A stretch of DNA of 64,000 bases, taken from Bacteroidales bacterium. GTDB lineage: Bacteria > Bacteroidota > Bacteroidia > Bacteroidales > Bacteroidaceae. Positions 46,256-55,400 of this stretch are shown here, piece after piece. The stretch lies in the NCBI GenBank assembly GCA_015654535.1, contig JAATGU010000136.1, forward strand, positions 1 through 64,000, given 5' to 3'. The notes under the pieces are model-generated. The model saw only the letters and a program-made list of their open reading frames with translations, was not told the DNA's origin and searched no databases. Made by a program: the position numbers and the translations under genes. Each line of letters starts with the position of its first letter. Position 1 is the stretch's first letter.

Positions 46256-47362
46256 TTAGCGTGCGTCATTAAAGTAAAAAGCACCTTCGGTTACAATCCG
46301 ATCTCCCTTGTTGAGTCCCGACAAAACCACTAACTTTTCATGACTGGTAGAGGCCGTGATTATTTGCCGTTTTACATATCGGTTATTCCCAGTAGAGATT
46401 AGCACATAACAATTGTTCTCCTGTTGCAACACGGCGGAAGCTGGAATCAGAATTGTAGTAGTGGGAGCATCGGTTAGCCTCACTGTGCCATACATTCCGG
46501 GTTTCATTAACCGACTCGCATTATTGCACTCCAAGAGGACCTCTACAGACCGAGTTTCTTCATCCATCATCTCACTGATATGATAAATCTTCCCCCTAAT
46601 TTTCTTTTCGGGCATCGCAACTAAAGAAATTTCCACTTCAGACAAGCTACGGATGGAATTAATATCTTTCTCTTTCACATGAGCCACCACCCATACTTTG
46701 TCTAAATTGGCTATAATGGCTACCGGCTCTGCGTCCTCTTTCATGTATTGCCCCAGTACAATATTGCTTTTCACTACCTCTCCTGCTATAGGAGAACGAA
46801 CTACCAACGGACGTCCCAAAACCAATTGACTTGGATTGATGCGATAAACTTGTAATGCGGCACTTGCATTTTCAAAATCTTTCTTTTTAAGTTCGTAATT
46901 CAGTTCTGCTTCTTCTTTTTCTTTCTCCACACCAACTTTGTTTTGAAGTAAGTCTTTTTCTCTTTTCAAACTTTTGAGAGCCAGTTTCATTTCTTGTTTG
47001 GCTTGATAATAGGCTTTAGTCGTTTCAAAAAAAGCGGGTGAACTGATTTCAAAAATGGGACTTCCAGCGGCAACCTTCTGACCCAGGCGAACAAGCGATT
47101 TCGTAATTCTCCCCGAAAAAGGAGAAGCGATCTCTGCATAGTTAGTAGGTATTGCTTTTACTACCCCTGAAGTTGTAAAATTAGGGTAATAAATCTCCGG
47201 ACTCACTATTGCTGTTTGTAACTTTCCCGATAAGGAAGATTTCTTGGATACTATAATAGTATCCCCTTGAACTACAAAATCACGGTCCGGCTTCGCCTCT
47301 TCTTTTTCTTTACAAGAAGACACAACTATTGCTATCAGCAACAGATAAAAATATTTTTTCAT
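46256..47362 (-). CDS. CzcB/CusB-type periplasmic adaptor (membrane fusion protein)
   Basis: A protein of 368 residues with a lipoprotein-like leader (LLLIAIVVSSCKEKEE). A lipoyl/barrel-sandwich domain is split by a helical hairpin (about 125-185), and a beta-barrel (ANLDKVWVVAHVKEKDI) and a membrane-proximal domain follow (VLSGLNKGDRIVTEGAF). It couples the RND pump to the outer-membrane factor. It is the second gene of the operon, 53 bp after the small His-rich gene and 6 bp before the pump gene. Confidence 0.9.
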   Translation of the reverse strand: MKKYFYLLLIAIVVSSCKEKEEAKPDRDFVVQGDTIIVSKKSSLSGKLQTAIVSPEIYYPNFTTSGVVKAIPTNYAEIASPFSGRITKSLVRLGQKVAAGSPIFEISSPAFFETTKAYYQAKQEMKLALKSLKREKDLLQNKVGVEKEKEEAELNYELKKKDFENASAALQVYRINPSQLVLGRPLVVRSPIAGEVVKSNIVLGQYMKEDAEPVAIIANLDKVWVVAHVKEKDINSIRSLSEVEISLVAMPEKKIRGKIYHISEMMDEETRSVEVLLECNNASRLMKPGMYGTVRLTDAPTTTILIPASAVLQQENNCYVLISTGNNRYVKRQIITASTSHEKLVVLSGLNKGDRIVTEGAFYFNDAR

Positions 47363-47415
47363 AAGTTATTGCTTTAAAATGATGGAATTGATGGCCCTAA
47401 TCATGTTAGGTATAT

Positions 47416-47757
47416 CTATTTCAAAAATAAAGCAATAAAAGGAGGAGCTCGTAAAGGGTTGGAAATTAAATCTAAATGAATGTAGGTAAGATTTCTCACC
47501 AAATAAAGAATGCAATATAATATTTTGAAAAAGTTTAAAGAAAAGATGGAAAAAAGGACAAACAAAATGGTAGATAACAAATGAATGGTTTCAAATCCCG
47601 CCTGAGAGTGTGTATGTCCTCCTCTAAACGGGTGAGAGTGAACAACTATTCCTTCGGGTGTTTCGTGGGTGTGAAGAAAGAGTGTAGTCCCCCCATAATA
47701 GCTCACAAAAAGAACTATCAAGAATAATTTCGATATATAGAGCAGTTTCTGTTTCAC
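47416..47757 (-). CDS. Small His-rich membrane protein leading the metal efflux operon (113 aa)
   Basis: After a leader-like helix (about residues 8-28) comes a short His-rich segment, FLHTHETPEGIVVHSHPF followed by GGHTH. A second hydrophobic stretch (about 60-90) and a C-terminal NPLRAPP motif follow. Six histidines in about 24 residues suggest metal binding in the periplasm. Small proteins with this layout often precede cation efflux genes in Bacteroidetes and may act as metal chaperone or sensor. That role is inference; no named family could be confirmed. Confidence 0.75.
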   Translation of the reverse strand: MKQKLLYISKLFLIVLFVSYYGGTTLFLHTHETPEGIVVHSHPFRGGHTHSQAGFETIHLLSTILFVLFSIFSLNFFKILYCILYLVRNLTYIHLDLISNPLRAPPFIALFLK

Positions 47758-47777
47758 TTATATCTCTGTTTCTGGCA

Positions 47778-47785
47778 CAAAGATA
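47778..47785 (-). promoter_or_regulatory. Putative -7 box of the metal efflux operon
   Basis: The minus strand reads TATCTTTG, a full TAnnTTTG match, 21 bp upstream of the start of the His-rich gene. No regulator gene lies next to the operon. Confidence 0.45.
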
Positions 47786-47937
47786 TTCATTTTAATACTT
47801 TTATAACTTTCTATTCAAAATAAATTAGTGGTTCTACCCTATTTTAAATATTTATTTCCATAAATAACATTTAAATGTCATCTAAATGACATTACCAACT
47901 AATTATTCCCATCCATTTAAAAACTTTAGCCTACATT

Positions 47938-49815
47938 CTATTTCAAAAATCTATTTTTCAATTTTATAGCGTCCAACAATTGTTTTGAGTTTACATATCC
48001 TTTTTTTAGAGGACGTAATGTCCTGTTTGTGAGAACAACTTGTCCTGAAGGTTTCTTCTCATAAATCATATTGTCAAAAATAAAAGCATAATCCAAATCA
48101 TCTCCAACAAGATGGTAAGGTAATTGTGATTTACTGAATAATGAATATCCCATACTATAATCAGCAGGTGCATTCTTAACCCCAAGACACTGAGACATAA
48201 TTGTAGGGACAATATCATAATGACTAGTTCGATACGTATAAAAACCTGCTTTTCTGCCTGGTTGATAAAAGATGAAAGGCACTTTTATCTGAGCATCAGA
48301 ATAATTACTTCCATGTCCCCAATAATTTAATCTGTTTTCATTAAATTCCTGCCCATGGTCACCGGTAATCACAATGATTGTATTCTCCAATAATCCTTTT
48401 TTCTCAAGCTTATTTAAAACTTGTCCAACCAAAAGATCGATGTGGTATACACAATTTTTATATAAGTTAAAAAAAGGCGCAGCATTCATGCTATTACTTA
48501 AATCCAGATAATCAGCATACGAACATGCCGGTTGAAAACGTTTATTATAGGCATCAGGAATGCTAATAGCATGTGCCAAGTCATAAAAAAGGAATGAAAA
48601 GAACGGCTTGTCCGAAGAAACATCCTGTTTATCTAAATAATTAAGATAATTCTCCGTCAGTTTATTATCCCGGTCAAAAGGTGTCTCCCCAGTTGTTTCG
48701 GTATTCAGATCTTTTATATTGCCAAAAACCATTCGGTAAAAAGGAGGATCAATTAAATTGGCACTTGGAAAAGCTTGTACCTGATAACCCTCTTTTAAGA
48801 GAGTATTGACAAAAACAGGCTGTATACCAGAAGATTCAAAATTATTCCAATAAGTAGACGAAATAGAAAAAAAACTGCCAAAAATACTCCCCCTTGTTCC
48901 ATTACTTGAACTTAAATGATTAGTGAAAACAGACGATTTTCTGGCCATTTTCATTATGTTTGGAGTTATCTCATTACTTAAAGTCCGATAATTCCATGAA
49001 TCAATATATAAAAAGATAATATTTTTTTTCGAGTACTTGTTCTTTTCCACTTGAATGGGATGCAACGGATAGTTTAAATTTCCACCCCCTATATTTTTAA
49101 CATACAAATTATTCTTATTGATTATTCCCATACGCATCATTAATTCATTTGCCGTCAATGGATAAAATTGTGGCAAGCAAACTGAGACATCTTGTATATT
49201 AGTAATGTTGGTCGCTGCTGCATAAGCATGAATAAAGTGAGACAATAATAAAGAAACAAAGATAGCACTAACAAACCATTTTATATGTTTGCTAATTCTC
49301 TTATAATGCCGTAAACATACAAAAATAAGTAACCCAAAAAGAAGTATAGAAAAAAATGCTATTACGATACAACCAATTATCAATGTATTGCTAAACACAA
49401 ATATTTCACTTGCCCCTTTACCAAACAATAAATGAATTACAAATCCATTAATATGGAACTTATAGATTTTAAAAACTTCACCATTTACATAACCTAACAG
49501 TAATAAAAGAAAATAAAATATTGATAATAGCCACAAACCTATTTTATAACATTTCCTAAAAAAGACAAGAGGGACATAAAGCAATAGATAAAGCACTAAA
49601 GTAAATGATGCTGCATGACTAAATGCCGACAATAAATAATAAAATCCGCACCCTATTGTCATTTCTTCCATATAGGTGCTCCGTAGTAAATAGAGTAAAA
49701 ATTGAATAAACAAAGCAATTGTAGCTACTGAAAAAATTGCAAATCCTCTTCTTAGGTAATCTTTTTTATTTTCTACTTTTGGTAAAATAAAATGTTGCGA
49801 GAAATAATCTTTCAT
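47938..49815 (-). CDS. YejM/PbgA-like inner-membrane protein with sulfatase-fold domain
   Basis: A protein of 625 residues. The first ~200 residues form about five membrane helices (DUF3413-like). After a linker, a sulfatase/phosphatase-fold domain begins at IIFLYIDSWNY. It has the order typical of YejM: TPNIMKMARKSSVF, HLSSSNGTRGSIFGSFF, the conserved VITGDHGQEFNE block and HYDIVPTIM. In enterobacteria YejM controls lipopolysaccharide synthesis by governing LpxC breakdown. Whether the Bacteroidetes homologue is a regulator, a hydrolase or a phosphoethanolamine-type transferase is unknown. It is a single gene, upstream promoter not recognised. Confidence 0.85.
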   Translation of the reverse strand: MKDYFSQHFILPKVENKKDYLRRGFAIFSVATIALFIQFLLYLLRSTYMEEMTIGCGFYYLLSAFSHAASFTLVLYLLLYVPLVFFRKCYKIGLWLLSIFYFLLLLLGYVNGEVFKIYKFHINGFVIHLLFGKGASEIFVFSNTLIIGCIVIAFFSILLFGLLIFVCLRHYKRISKHIKWFVSAIFVSLLLSHFIHAYAAATNITNIQDVSVCLPQFYPLTANELMMRMGIINKNNLYVKNIGGGNLNYPLHPIQVEKNKYSKKNIIFLYIDSWNYRTLSNEITPNIMKMARKSSVFTNHLSSSNGTRGSIFGSFFSISSTYWNNFESSGIQPVFVNTLLKEGYQVQAFPSANLIDPPFYRMVFGNIKDLNTETTGETPFDRDNKLTENYLNYLDKQDVSSDKPFFSFLFYDLAHAISIPDAYNKRFQPACSYADYLDLSNSMNAAPFFNLYKNCVYHIDLLVGQVLNKLEKKGLLENTIIVITGDHGQEFNENRLNYWGHGSNYSDAQIKVPFIFYQPGRKAGFYTYRTSHYDIVPTIMSQCLGVKNAPADYSMGYSLFSKSQLPYHLVGDDLDYAFIFDNMIYEKKPSGQVVLTNRTLRPLKKGYVNSKQLLDAIKLKNRFLK

Positions 49816-50004
49816 CTAATTTAGTTTATTACGCTTATAAAACGACTAATGAACGGCTATTTAAAAGATGTATATAAGAAATAGCCAAGTCCTATTTATA
49901 TTATAAGAATACAAAAATATACATAAAAAAAATATTAGCCTAATGTAATAATACATTTCCGTTACATTTTTTTCTAGAAAAATTGTAATAAACATTTTTA
50001 TAGC

Positions 50005-50012
50005 TATGTTTG
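50005..50012 (+). promoter_or_regulatory. Putative -7 box of the CMD-family gene
   Basis: TATGTTTG matches the -7 consensus. It overlaps the in-frame ATG at 50006, which therefore cannot be the start; the ATG at 50027 or 50048 is favoured. Confidence 0.45.
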
Positions 50013-50026
50013 CAAAAACAAAAAAA

Positions 50027-50339
50027 ATGGAAACAAAAAAAAACACCATGGAAGTATTCCAACAGGAAGCTCCCGAAGTAGCGGCTGCATTTGGAGGATT
50101 AATCCAAGCGGTAAGTGGAATGAAAGCATTGGACTCCAAAGTAAAGCAACTCATTTATATTGCGATGAAAGCTTCCCGCGGAGATGTAAATGCTGTGAGA
50201 GCACATGTTCCTATGGCAAAAAAATGCGGTAGCTACAAGAGAGGAGGTAAAAGAAGCTATTGTACTAACAACCACCGTATGTGGTATTCAAGGAGTGGCA
50301 AGCTGCCTAGCTACGGCTTTAGAAGCTTATGATCTGTGA
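50027..50339 (+). pseudogene. Carboxymuconolactone-decarboxylase-like protein, one-base frameshift
   Basis: The frame METKKNTMEVFQQ and on through LIYIAMKASRGDVNAVRAHV and MAKKCG is a good match to the small CMD/AhpD-like family of Bacteroides. A single extra A near 50231 then shifts it into nonsense. In the next frame the protein continues perfectly as ATREEVKEAIVLTTTVCG and GVASCLATALEAYDL to a TGA at 50337. Removing one base gives a 103-residue protein of normal length. Either a fresh pseudogene or a sequencing error. Confidence 0.85.
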
Positions 50340-50347
50340 AAAAGGAA

Positions 50348-50383
50348 AGAGCTCTTTGAATTTATAAATTATCAAAGAGCTCT
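50348..50383. terminator. Bidirectional terminator-like hairpin
   Basis: AGAGCTCTTTGA (from 50348) pairs perfectly with TCAAAGAGCTCT (to 50383), with a 12-nt AT loop. It lies between the convergent CMD and pyrophosphatase genes, 15 bp from the latter's stop. Confidence 0.6.
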
Positions 50384-50397
50384 CTCACATTAGGGAT

Positions 50398-52806
50398 CTA
50401 TTTTTCTAAAGGTATTCTCATCCTATAGAAAGATCTCCAGACAAATATTAATCCCAAAATTAAGAAAGGAACCGCAATGAATATGGAATAATCATTCGTC
50501 GGATCACTTTTCATCTCAATACCGATTTCTGTAGCTAAAAGTCCGAATAAGGTGGAAAACTTAATAATTGGGTTTAAAGATACAGAAGAAGTATCTTTAA
50601 ATGGATCTCCCACAGTATCCCCCACAACCGCAGCTTCGTGTAAAGGGGTATTCCTTTCTCCTAAATCCACTTCCACCACTTTCTTAGCATTGTCCCAGCT
50701 CCCTCCGGCATTAGCCATATAGATTGCTTGGAATAGACCAAAGACTGCAATAGAAATGAGGTAAGCTACAAAGAAATTAGGGTCCATAAAGGCAAAAGAC
50801 AATGTTAGGGAAATTAAAACTATAAAAATATTCCACATCCCTTTCTGAGCATATTGCGTACAGATCTTAACCACAGCTTTAGAATCTTCTATATCTGCTT
50901 CCTTTTTGTCCATATTAAAATTATTCTTTATAAATTTCACTGCACGATAGGCTCCGGTAGTAACCGCCTGCATAGAAGCTCCGCTAAACCAAAAAATCAC
51001 AGCTCCTCCTGTTATTAATCCAAGGATTACCGGCGCATCAGTAAGAGAAAGATGAAGCAGTCCTACCCTTTCAAGCAATAAAATAATAGAGAAGATCATG
51101 GTTGTTGATCCTACTACAGCCGTCCCTATTAAAACTGGTTTTGCAGTAGCCTTGAAAGTATTTCCAGCCGAATCATTTGATTCCAGATAATGTTTACCTA
51201 GCTCAAAATCGGGCTTGAAATGATATTCTTTTTCAATAGATTCACTGATACCGGGGATTTGTTCTATTTGTGAAAGTTCAAATACGGATTGTGCATTATC
51301 AGTAACCGGACCATAACTATCTACAGCAATGGTAACCGGCCCCATACATAAAAAGCCAAAGGCAACCAAGCCAAAAGCGAAAATAGAAGCATGGGGACCA
51401 AGAACATTTTCCATTCCCATACTTGCGGTGAAATAGGCGATTGTCATTAACCCAACGATGAGCATTCCTGTCCAAAAAGCACTAAAATTACCGCTTACAA
51501 TACCCGAAAGTATATTTAAGGAGGGACCTCCTTCCCGGGAGGCAGTCACTATTTCCTGTACGTGTTTTGATTTAGAACTGGTAAATAATTTAGTAAATTC
51601 CGGGATCAATACCGCAGCTAAAGTTCCACAACTAATGATGATCGCCAATTTCCACCAAACTGTAGAATCGGCCATATCAAACAAAAGCAAGTGACTCATA
51701 AAAAAGGTTGCCGAGATACACATAATAGCGGCAATCCAAATTAAACGCATCAATGGGCTTTCAAAGTTAAAGTCCTTTTTATTAGTATACAATCGTTTGG
51801 ATATTGCCTGATTAATGAAAAAAGAGCATCCAGAAAGGAAGTCCATCAAAAAGCGCATACCAAAAATCCATACAATTAGTTTAGCCTGTATATGAGGGTC
51901 TTTTACCGCCAATGTGATAAAAGTAATTAGTGCCACTCCAGTAACTCCATAAGTTTCAAATCCATCTGCAGTAGGCCCCACACTATCTCCCGCATTATCA
52001 CCGGTACAATCGGCAATCACTCCGGGATTTCGAGGGTCATCTTCCTTAACTTTAAAAATAACCTTCATTAAATCCGAACCTATATCTGCTATTTTAGTAA
52101 AAATACCTCCTGCGATACTCAAAGCACTTGCGCCTAAAGATTCACCAATGGCAAATCCAAGAAAACAAATTCCTACAATTTCCCGTGGAACAAACAATAA
52201 AATGAACACCATCATCACCAATTCGAGAGAAATAAGGAAAAGCCCTACGCTCATCCCGGCCTTTAAAGGGATGTTCACCACATCCAGCGGCTTCCCTCGT
52301 AATGAAGCAAAGGCAGTACGCGCATTCGCATAGGTATTGACACGAATACCATACCACGCTACACTATACGAGCCAAGCATCCCTACTATGGAGAATAGCA
52401 ATACCTGTGCGACCACAAAAAAAGGCTTACCCAACAAACCAAAAAAGTACACTGAAAGAATCGCAGCAATAATAGCAAAAAGCATTAAAAGGAATTTTCC
52501 TTGCTGAATAAGATAAGTACGGCAGGTAGCGTAAATAGTTGCCGCCACTTTAAGCATTGAATCATGAGCCTTCAATTTTTTTACTTGATGAAATAAATAC
52601 AAACTGAAGAATAATGTTCCGGCTATAATCAATGCTCCATAAAAAAGGAAGTCCCAAGAAGTAACGGTCCCTCCGAACATGTGATAAGTGCCTTCGTGCA
52701 GATCAGGTATAGCTAAATCAGCCTCACTAGCCTGCACGTTTATACACAAACCAGCAAATGCACTTGTTAAAAAGATGAATTTAATGAGCTTATTCATGAC
52801 AATCAT
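50398..52806 (-). CDS. hppA: Membrane-bound proton/sodium-pumping pyrophosphatase
   Basis: A protein of 802 residues with about sixteen membrane helices. The core substrate-binding signature is EDDPRNPGVIADCTGDNAGD, with a second acidic cluster (VAVDSYGPVTDNAQ type) and the C-terminal GDTVGDPFKDT. The enzyme splits pyrophosphate and pumps H+ and/or Na+. The segment GNTFKATAK has Lys552 at the position that is Ala in potassium-dependent and Lys in potassium-independent enzymes. An N-terminal signal-like stretch precedes the first family helix. The start could also be the ATG at 52797. Confidence 0.95.
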   Translation of the reverse strand: MIVMNKLIKFIFLTSAFAGLCINVQASEADLAIPDLHEGTYHMFGGTVTSWDFLFYGALIIAGTLFFSLYLFHQVKKLKAHDSMLKVAATIYATCRTYLIQQGKFLLMLFAIIAAILSVYFFGLLGKPFFVVAQVLLFSIVGMLGSYSVAWYGIRVNTYANARTAFASLRGKPLDVVNIPLKAGMSVGLFLISLELVMMVFILLFVPREIVGICFLGFAIGESLGASALSIAGGIFTKIADIGSDLMKVIFKVKEDDPRNPGVIADCTGDNAGDSVGPTADGFETYGVTGVALITFITLAVKDPHIQAKLIVWIFGMRFLMDFLSGCSFFINQAISKRLYTNKKDFNFESPLMRLIWIAAIMCISATFFMSHLLLFDMADSTVWWKLAIIISCGTLAAVLIPEFTKLFTSSKSKHVQEIVTASREGGPSLNILSGIVSGNFSAFWTGMLIVGLMTIAYFTASMGMENVLGPHASIFAFGLVAFGFLCMGPVTIAVDSYGPVTDNAQSVFELSQIEQIPGISESIEKEYHFKPDFELGKHYLESNDSAGNTFKATAKPVLIGTAVVGSTTMIFSIILLLERVGLLHLSLTDAPVILGLITGGAVIFWFSGASMQAVTTGAYRAVKFIKNNFNMDKKEADIEDSKAVVKICTQYAQKGMWNIFIVLISLTLSFAFMDPNFFVAYLISIAVFGLFQAIYMANAGGSWDNAKKVVEVDLGERNTPLHEAAVVGDTVGDPFKDTSSVSLNPIIKFSTLFGLLATEIGIEMKSDPTNDYSIFIAVPFLILGLIFVWRSFYRMRIPLEK

Positions 52807-52916
52807 TGTTTAAGGTTTATATCTATGTTTTCACAAAAAAACTCTCTAATGTACGCAATATTTCTGGGCACAAAAGAATTTTATAGATATTTAATCTTTT
52901 TACAATAATTGTAATA

Positions 52917-53618
52917 TTAGTCCTCCAGATAGTAGTCAATAGTGGTGACCACCCGCACACTTTTAATGTAAGGAGTATTGGCATCCCTGTCATTTATAGA
53001 GAACTGACCTTGATTAGCCGTTTTAATCTTTCCCAGTTTACTATCGGAGTCTTTGGCAAACTTTTCGGCTGCTGTACGGGCATTTTTGGTGGCACTTTCA
53101 ATCATTTGTGGCTTAATATCATTTAATTTGGTAAAATCATAGATCACATTAAAACGGAAATCACCTCCTGCTAAAGCAATCCCTTGTTTCAATAGTTCAC
53201 TTTGTTGCCTCATCAAACTTCTAACTTTATCGACTTTAATGGAAGTGACTGTAATCACAGAAGTCACATTATAACGAAAAGGTGAAGGGGTATTATTATA
53301 TCGTTCAGCTCGCATATCAATAATCTCAGGAGCGGCAATGCTTATCTCTTTTTCTGTGATTCCTTTTGATTTGAGAAAGTTCACAATTACACTGTTCTTC
53401 GCATTTATATTGGTATAGAGAGTAGGCAGATCATTTCCTAAATCTTTAAACATAAGTGGCCAAGTTACTTTGTCGGCATAAACTTCCATTTCGGCCAGCC
53501 CTTTTACAGAGACCGCACGATCCTTGTTTGTAAAATTTTTAATTCCACTTTTGATGCAAACGCCTAAAAGCAATAATCCAAGAGATAAAATAGCGGCTTC
53601 CTTCATCCAGTTTTTCAT
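52917..53618 (-). CDS. SIMPL-domain (DUF541) periplasmic protein
   Basis: A protein of 233 residues with an N-terminal membrane anchor (about 7-26). A SIMPL/DUF541 domain follows, marked by VSVKGLAEMEVYADKV near its start and the ATKNARTAAEKFAKDSDSKL helix before a final strand. Members form periplasmic or envelope-associated oligomers linked to stress tolerance, but no reaction is established. It lies between the pyrophosphatase and DUF4922 genes on the same strand with short gaps (110 and 31 bp). Confidence 0.85.
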   Translation of the reverse strand: MKNWMKEAAILSLGLLLLGVCIKSGIKNFTNKDRAVSVKGLAEMEVYADKVTWPLMFKDLGNDLPTLYTNINAKNSVIVNFLKSKGITEKEISIAAPEIIDMRAERYNNTPSPFRYNVTSVITVTSIKVDKVRSLMRQQSELLKQGIALAGGDFRFNVIYDFTKLNDIKPQMIESATKNARTAAEKFAKDSDSKLGKIKTANQGQFSINDRDANTPYIKSVRVVTTIDYYLED

Positions 53619-53649
53619 AATTTATTCCTCCATTCGTTAGTTTGTTTTA

Positions 53650-54609
53650 TCAAACATACGAATTCTTATTCATATCTCCAAATAAGAGAGAGAGACTTTC
53701 ATTCTTGAGACAAACTTCAGAGAAAATTTGCTGTACTTGTTTAGCTGTTATCTTTTCAAAATCTTCTTCCCGAGGAGTAATAATAACTCCACCCATATCT
53801 ACCGCACCGGGACTGATGAGTAAATGTTCCTTTCCCTGCTCTGTATAAAAAGAAGGGCGGTGAAGTGCACGAGGAAAAAGACAAACCGTCCATTTGCCAG
53901 TCTCATACCAAGTAATAAGATTCATCATCGGTTCTTCTTCTTTATTCTCTTGCCGACAATATAGGAAATAATAAATCTCTCTGAAAATAACAACAGCCTC
54001 CTGAGGATCCGTAAATTCGAGTACCCAAAGTGTACGTAAATAGTTATCCAACGAATACACAGATAAATGACGTCGAAAAAGAATCTGCGAATGAGGCAAA
54101 TTTTTCAGATCTCGCTCCAAAGGAAGAAATCCCTTGTTCCCTGCCTGAAAATGCAAATGATCGGGGGCTGAAGCACCACTGCGAGGTCCATTATAGAAAA
54201 TAACATAGCGATCTAGCTGACGCGCCATCTCGAGCATATCTTTAAACGAATATTCTATTCGCTGGGCTTTATGTTCACGGGAAGGAATAGTGAGGTGTTT
54301 CGGGAAAATAGGATAAGGATTTACCATCAGCTGATAATTTTCGCAAAAAGGAAGTGCTTGTTGCTGATCGGAGCGATGAGAAGAACAAAGAAAACATTCT
54401 CTTTTCTCAATGGAAAGTGGATCTATTTGCGCTAAGGAAGATAAAATCCTAGCGGGATTGAGCTGTACCTTGATAACAAAATGATCAAATTTGAATTCTC
54501 TTACACGTACATGATGTAATGCCCCAAAATTATGTTTAGCCAGTTCCCAACTGTTTTCCTGCTCTTTTAACAAATATTCTGCCAATGCAGAAGATAAGTG
54601 TACATTCAT
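53650..54609 (-). CDS. DUF4922 family protein, HIT/GalT-like fold
   Basis: A protein of 319 residues without a leader. It contains the HIT-superfamily pattern APDHLHFQAGNKGFLP and an upstream ECFLCSSHR with a possible metal-binding Cys pair, as in galactose-1-phosphate uridylyltransferase relatives. It is a nucleotidyltransferase or phosphorylase-like enzyme by fold, but no substrate is known. It is transcribed leftwards from a promoter that forms a palindrome with the promoter of the divergent 228-residue membrane protein. Confidence 0.8.
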   Translation of the reverse strand: MNVHLSSALAEYLLKEQENSWELAKHNFGALHHVRVREFKFDHFVIKVQLNPARILSSLAQIDPLSIEKRECFLCSSHRSDQQQALPFCENYQLMVNPYPIFPKHLTIPSREHKAQRIEYSFKDMLEMARQLDRYVIFYNGPRSGASAPDHLHFQAGNKGFLPLERDLKNLPHSQILFRRHLSVYSLDNYLRTLWVLEFTDPQEAVVIFREIYYFLYCRQENKEEEPMMNLITWYETGKWTVCLFPRALHRPSFYTEQGKEHLLISPGAVDMGGVIITPREEDFEKITAKQVQQIFSEVCLKNESLSLLFGDMNKNSYV

Positions 54610-54651
54610 TTCTTTATAATTCAGATATAGATTACTCTATAAAATTGGATG

Positions 54652-54677
54652 CAAAGATAATTAAATTATTATCTTTG
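54652..54677. promoter_or_regulatory. Back-to-back promoters within an inverted repeat
   Basis: CAAAGATAA (54652-54660) and TTATCTTTG (54669-54677) are exact reverse complements. Each contains a full TAnnTTTG -7 box pointing away from the other: leftwards to DUF4922, rightwards to the gene at 54701. A TTGG at 54645-54648 lies 21 bp before the rightward box, as a -33 element, so the two promoters physically overlap and probably compete. Confidence 0.6.
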
Positions 54678-54700
54678 TATTCATCTAAAACACTATAATT

Positions 54701-55387
54701 ATGAATACAAAAGAAAAAGTAACCGCTGGAGAGAAAACTCCGGATATTGAAATAGTGATTGATGAACATTCCAACAAGACAAAAAAATGGAAAAGAGTTG
54801 TGATTGGGGTGATTTGCCTGCTTACGCTCTTTTCTGTATGGGCCGGCTATCTCATAGTAAATGGATCTCTTTCTTTCATTAAAAGTCCACTCAGTAAAAA
54901 TATACTCAATGACAAACCTATTTTATGTATTCTCTGGTTCGTCGGAGTCTTTATAGCACTGGCATACAAATTGGGAATTCTTGGATTTAACCAAGAAAGC
55001 AAAAAAGAAGAAGTAAAAACAGAAGACGAAACTGAAAAAAAGGAAGTCTCTACTGTACTAAAGAAATACATTATTCCCGGATTGACTATTTTTATAATTG
55101 TTCCGGTTGTCTCTGCCGTGGTACTTTATTATATCATTTATTTTATTGTATTCCTTTTCTTAGGAATTCTGCCCTACCTAGTAGGAATCACAATGATTGC
55201 AGGATTGGCATTATCATTAATCCAACTACCTAAGTTTGTATATAAACCTAAAAGAGGTAAAAAGATTCTAGTCTTCTCTATGCTAATGATTCTATGCTAC
55301 GCCCTAACTATTTTCCTAATGTATGAATTTGATGCAAAAGTAAAAAACTATAAGCCCATTGATCCACAAGAAATAATAGCTAAGTAA
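54701..55387 (+). CDS. Membrane protein of unknown function (228 aa)
   Basis: I do not recognise the family. A charged cytoplasm-like N-terminus of about 30 residues is followed by five predicted helices (about 33-52, 74-92, 123-150, 153-173 and 186-206). A Lys/Glu-rich loop (KEEVKTEDETEKKEV) lies between helices two and three. There are no catalytic motifs. It is transcribed alone, divergent from DUF4922 and convergent with pgeF. Confidence 0.7.
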   Translation: MNTKEKVTAGEKTPDIEIVIDEHSNKTKKWKRVVIGVICLLTLFSVWAGYLIVNGSLSFIKSPLSKNILNDKPILCILWFVGVFIALAYKLGILGFNQESKKEEVKTEDETEKKEVSTVLKKYIIPGLTIFIIVPVVSAVVLYYIIYFIVFLFLGILPYLVGITMIAGLALSLIQLPKFVYKPKRGKKILVFSMLMILCYALTIFLMYEFDAKVKNYKPIDPQEIIAK

Positions 55388-55400
55388 TAGTCAAAGGTAA

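Noticed and set aside
49861..50154. Leftward 97-codon frame over the CMD-family gene
   Set aside because: It runs antisense to the recognisable CMD coding region and its start falls within it; the hydrophobic tail is from AT-rich intergenic DNA.
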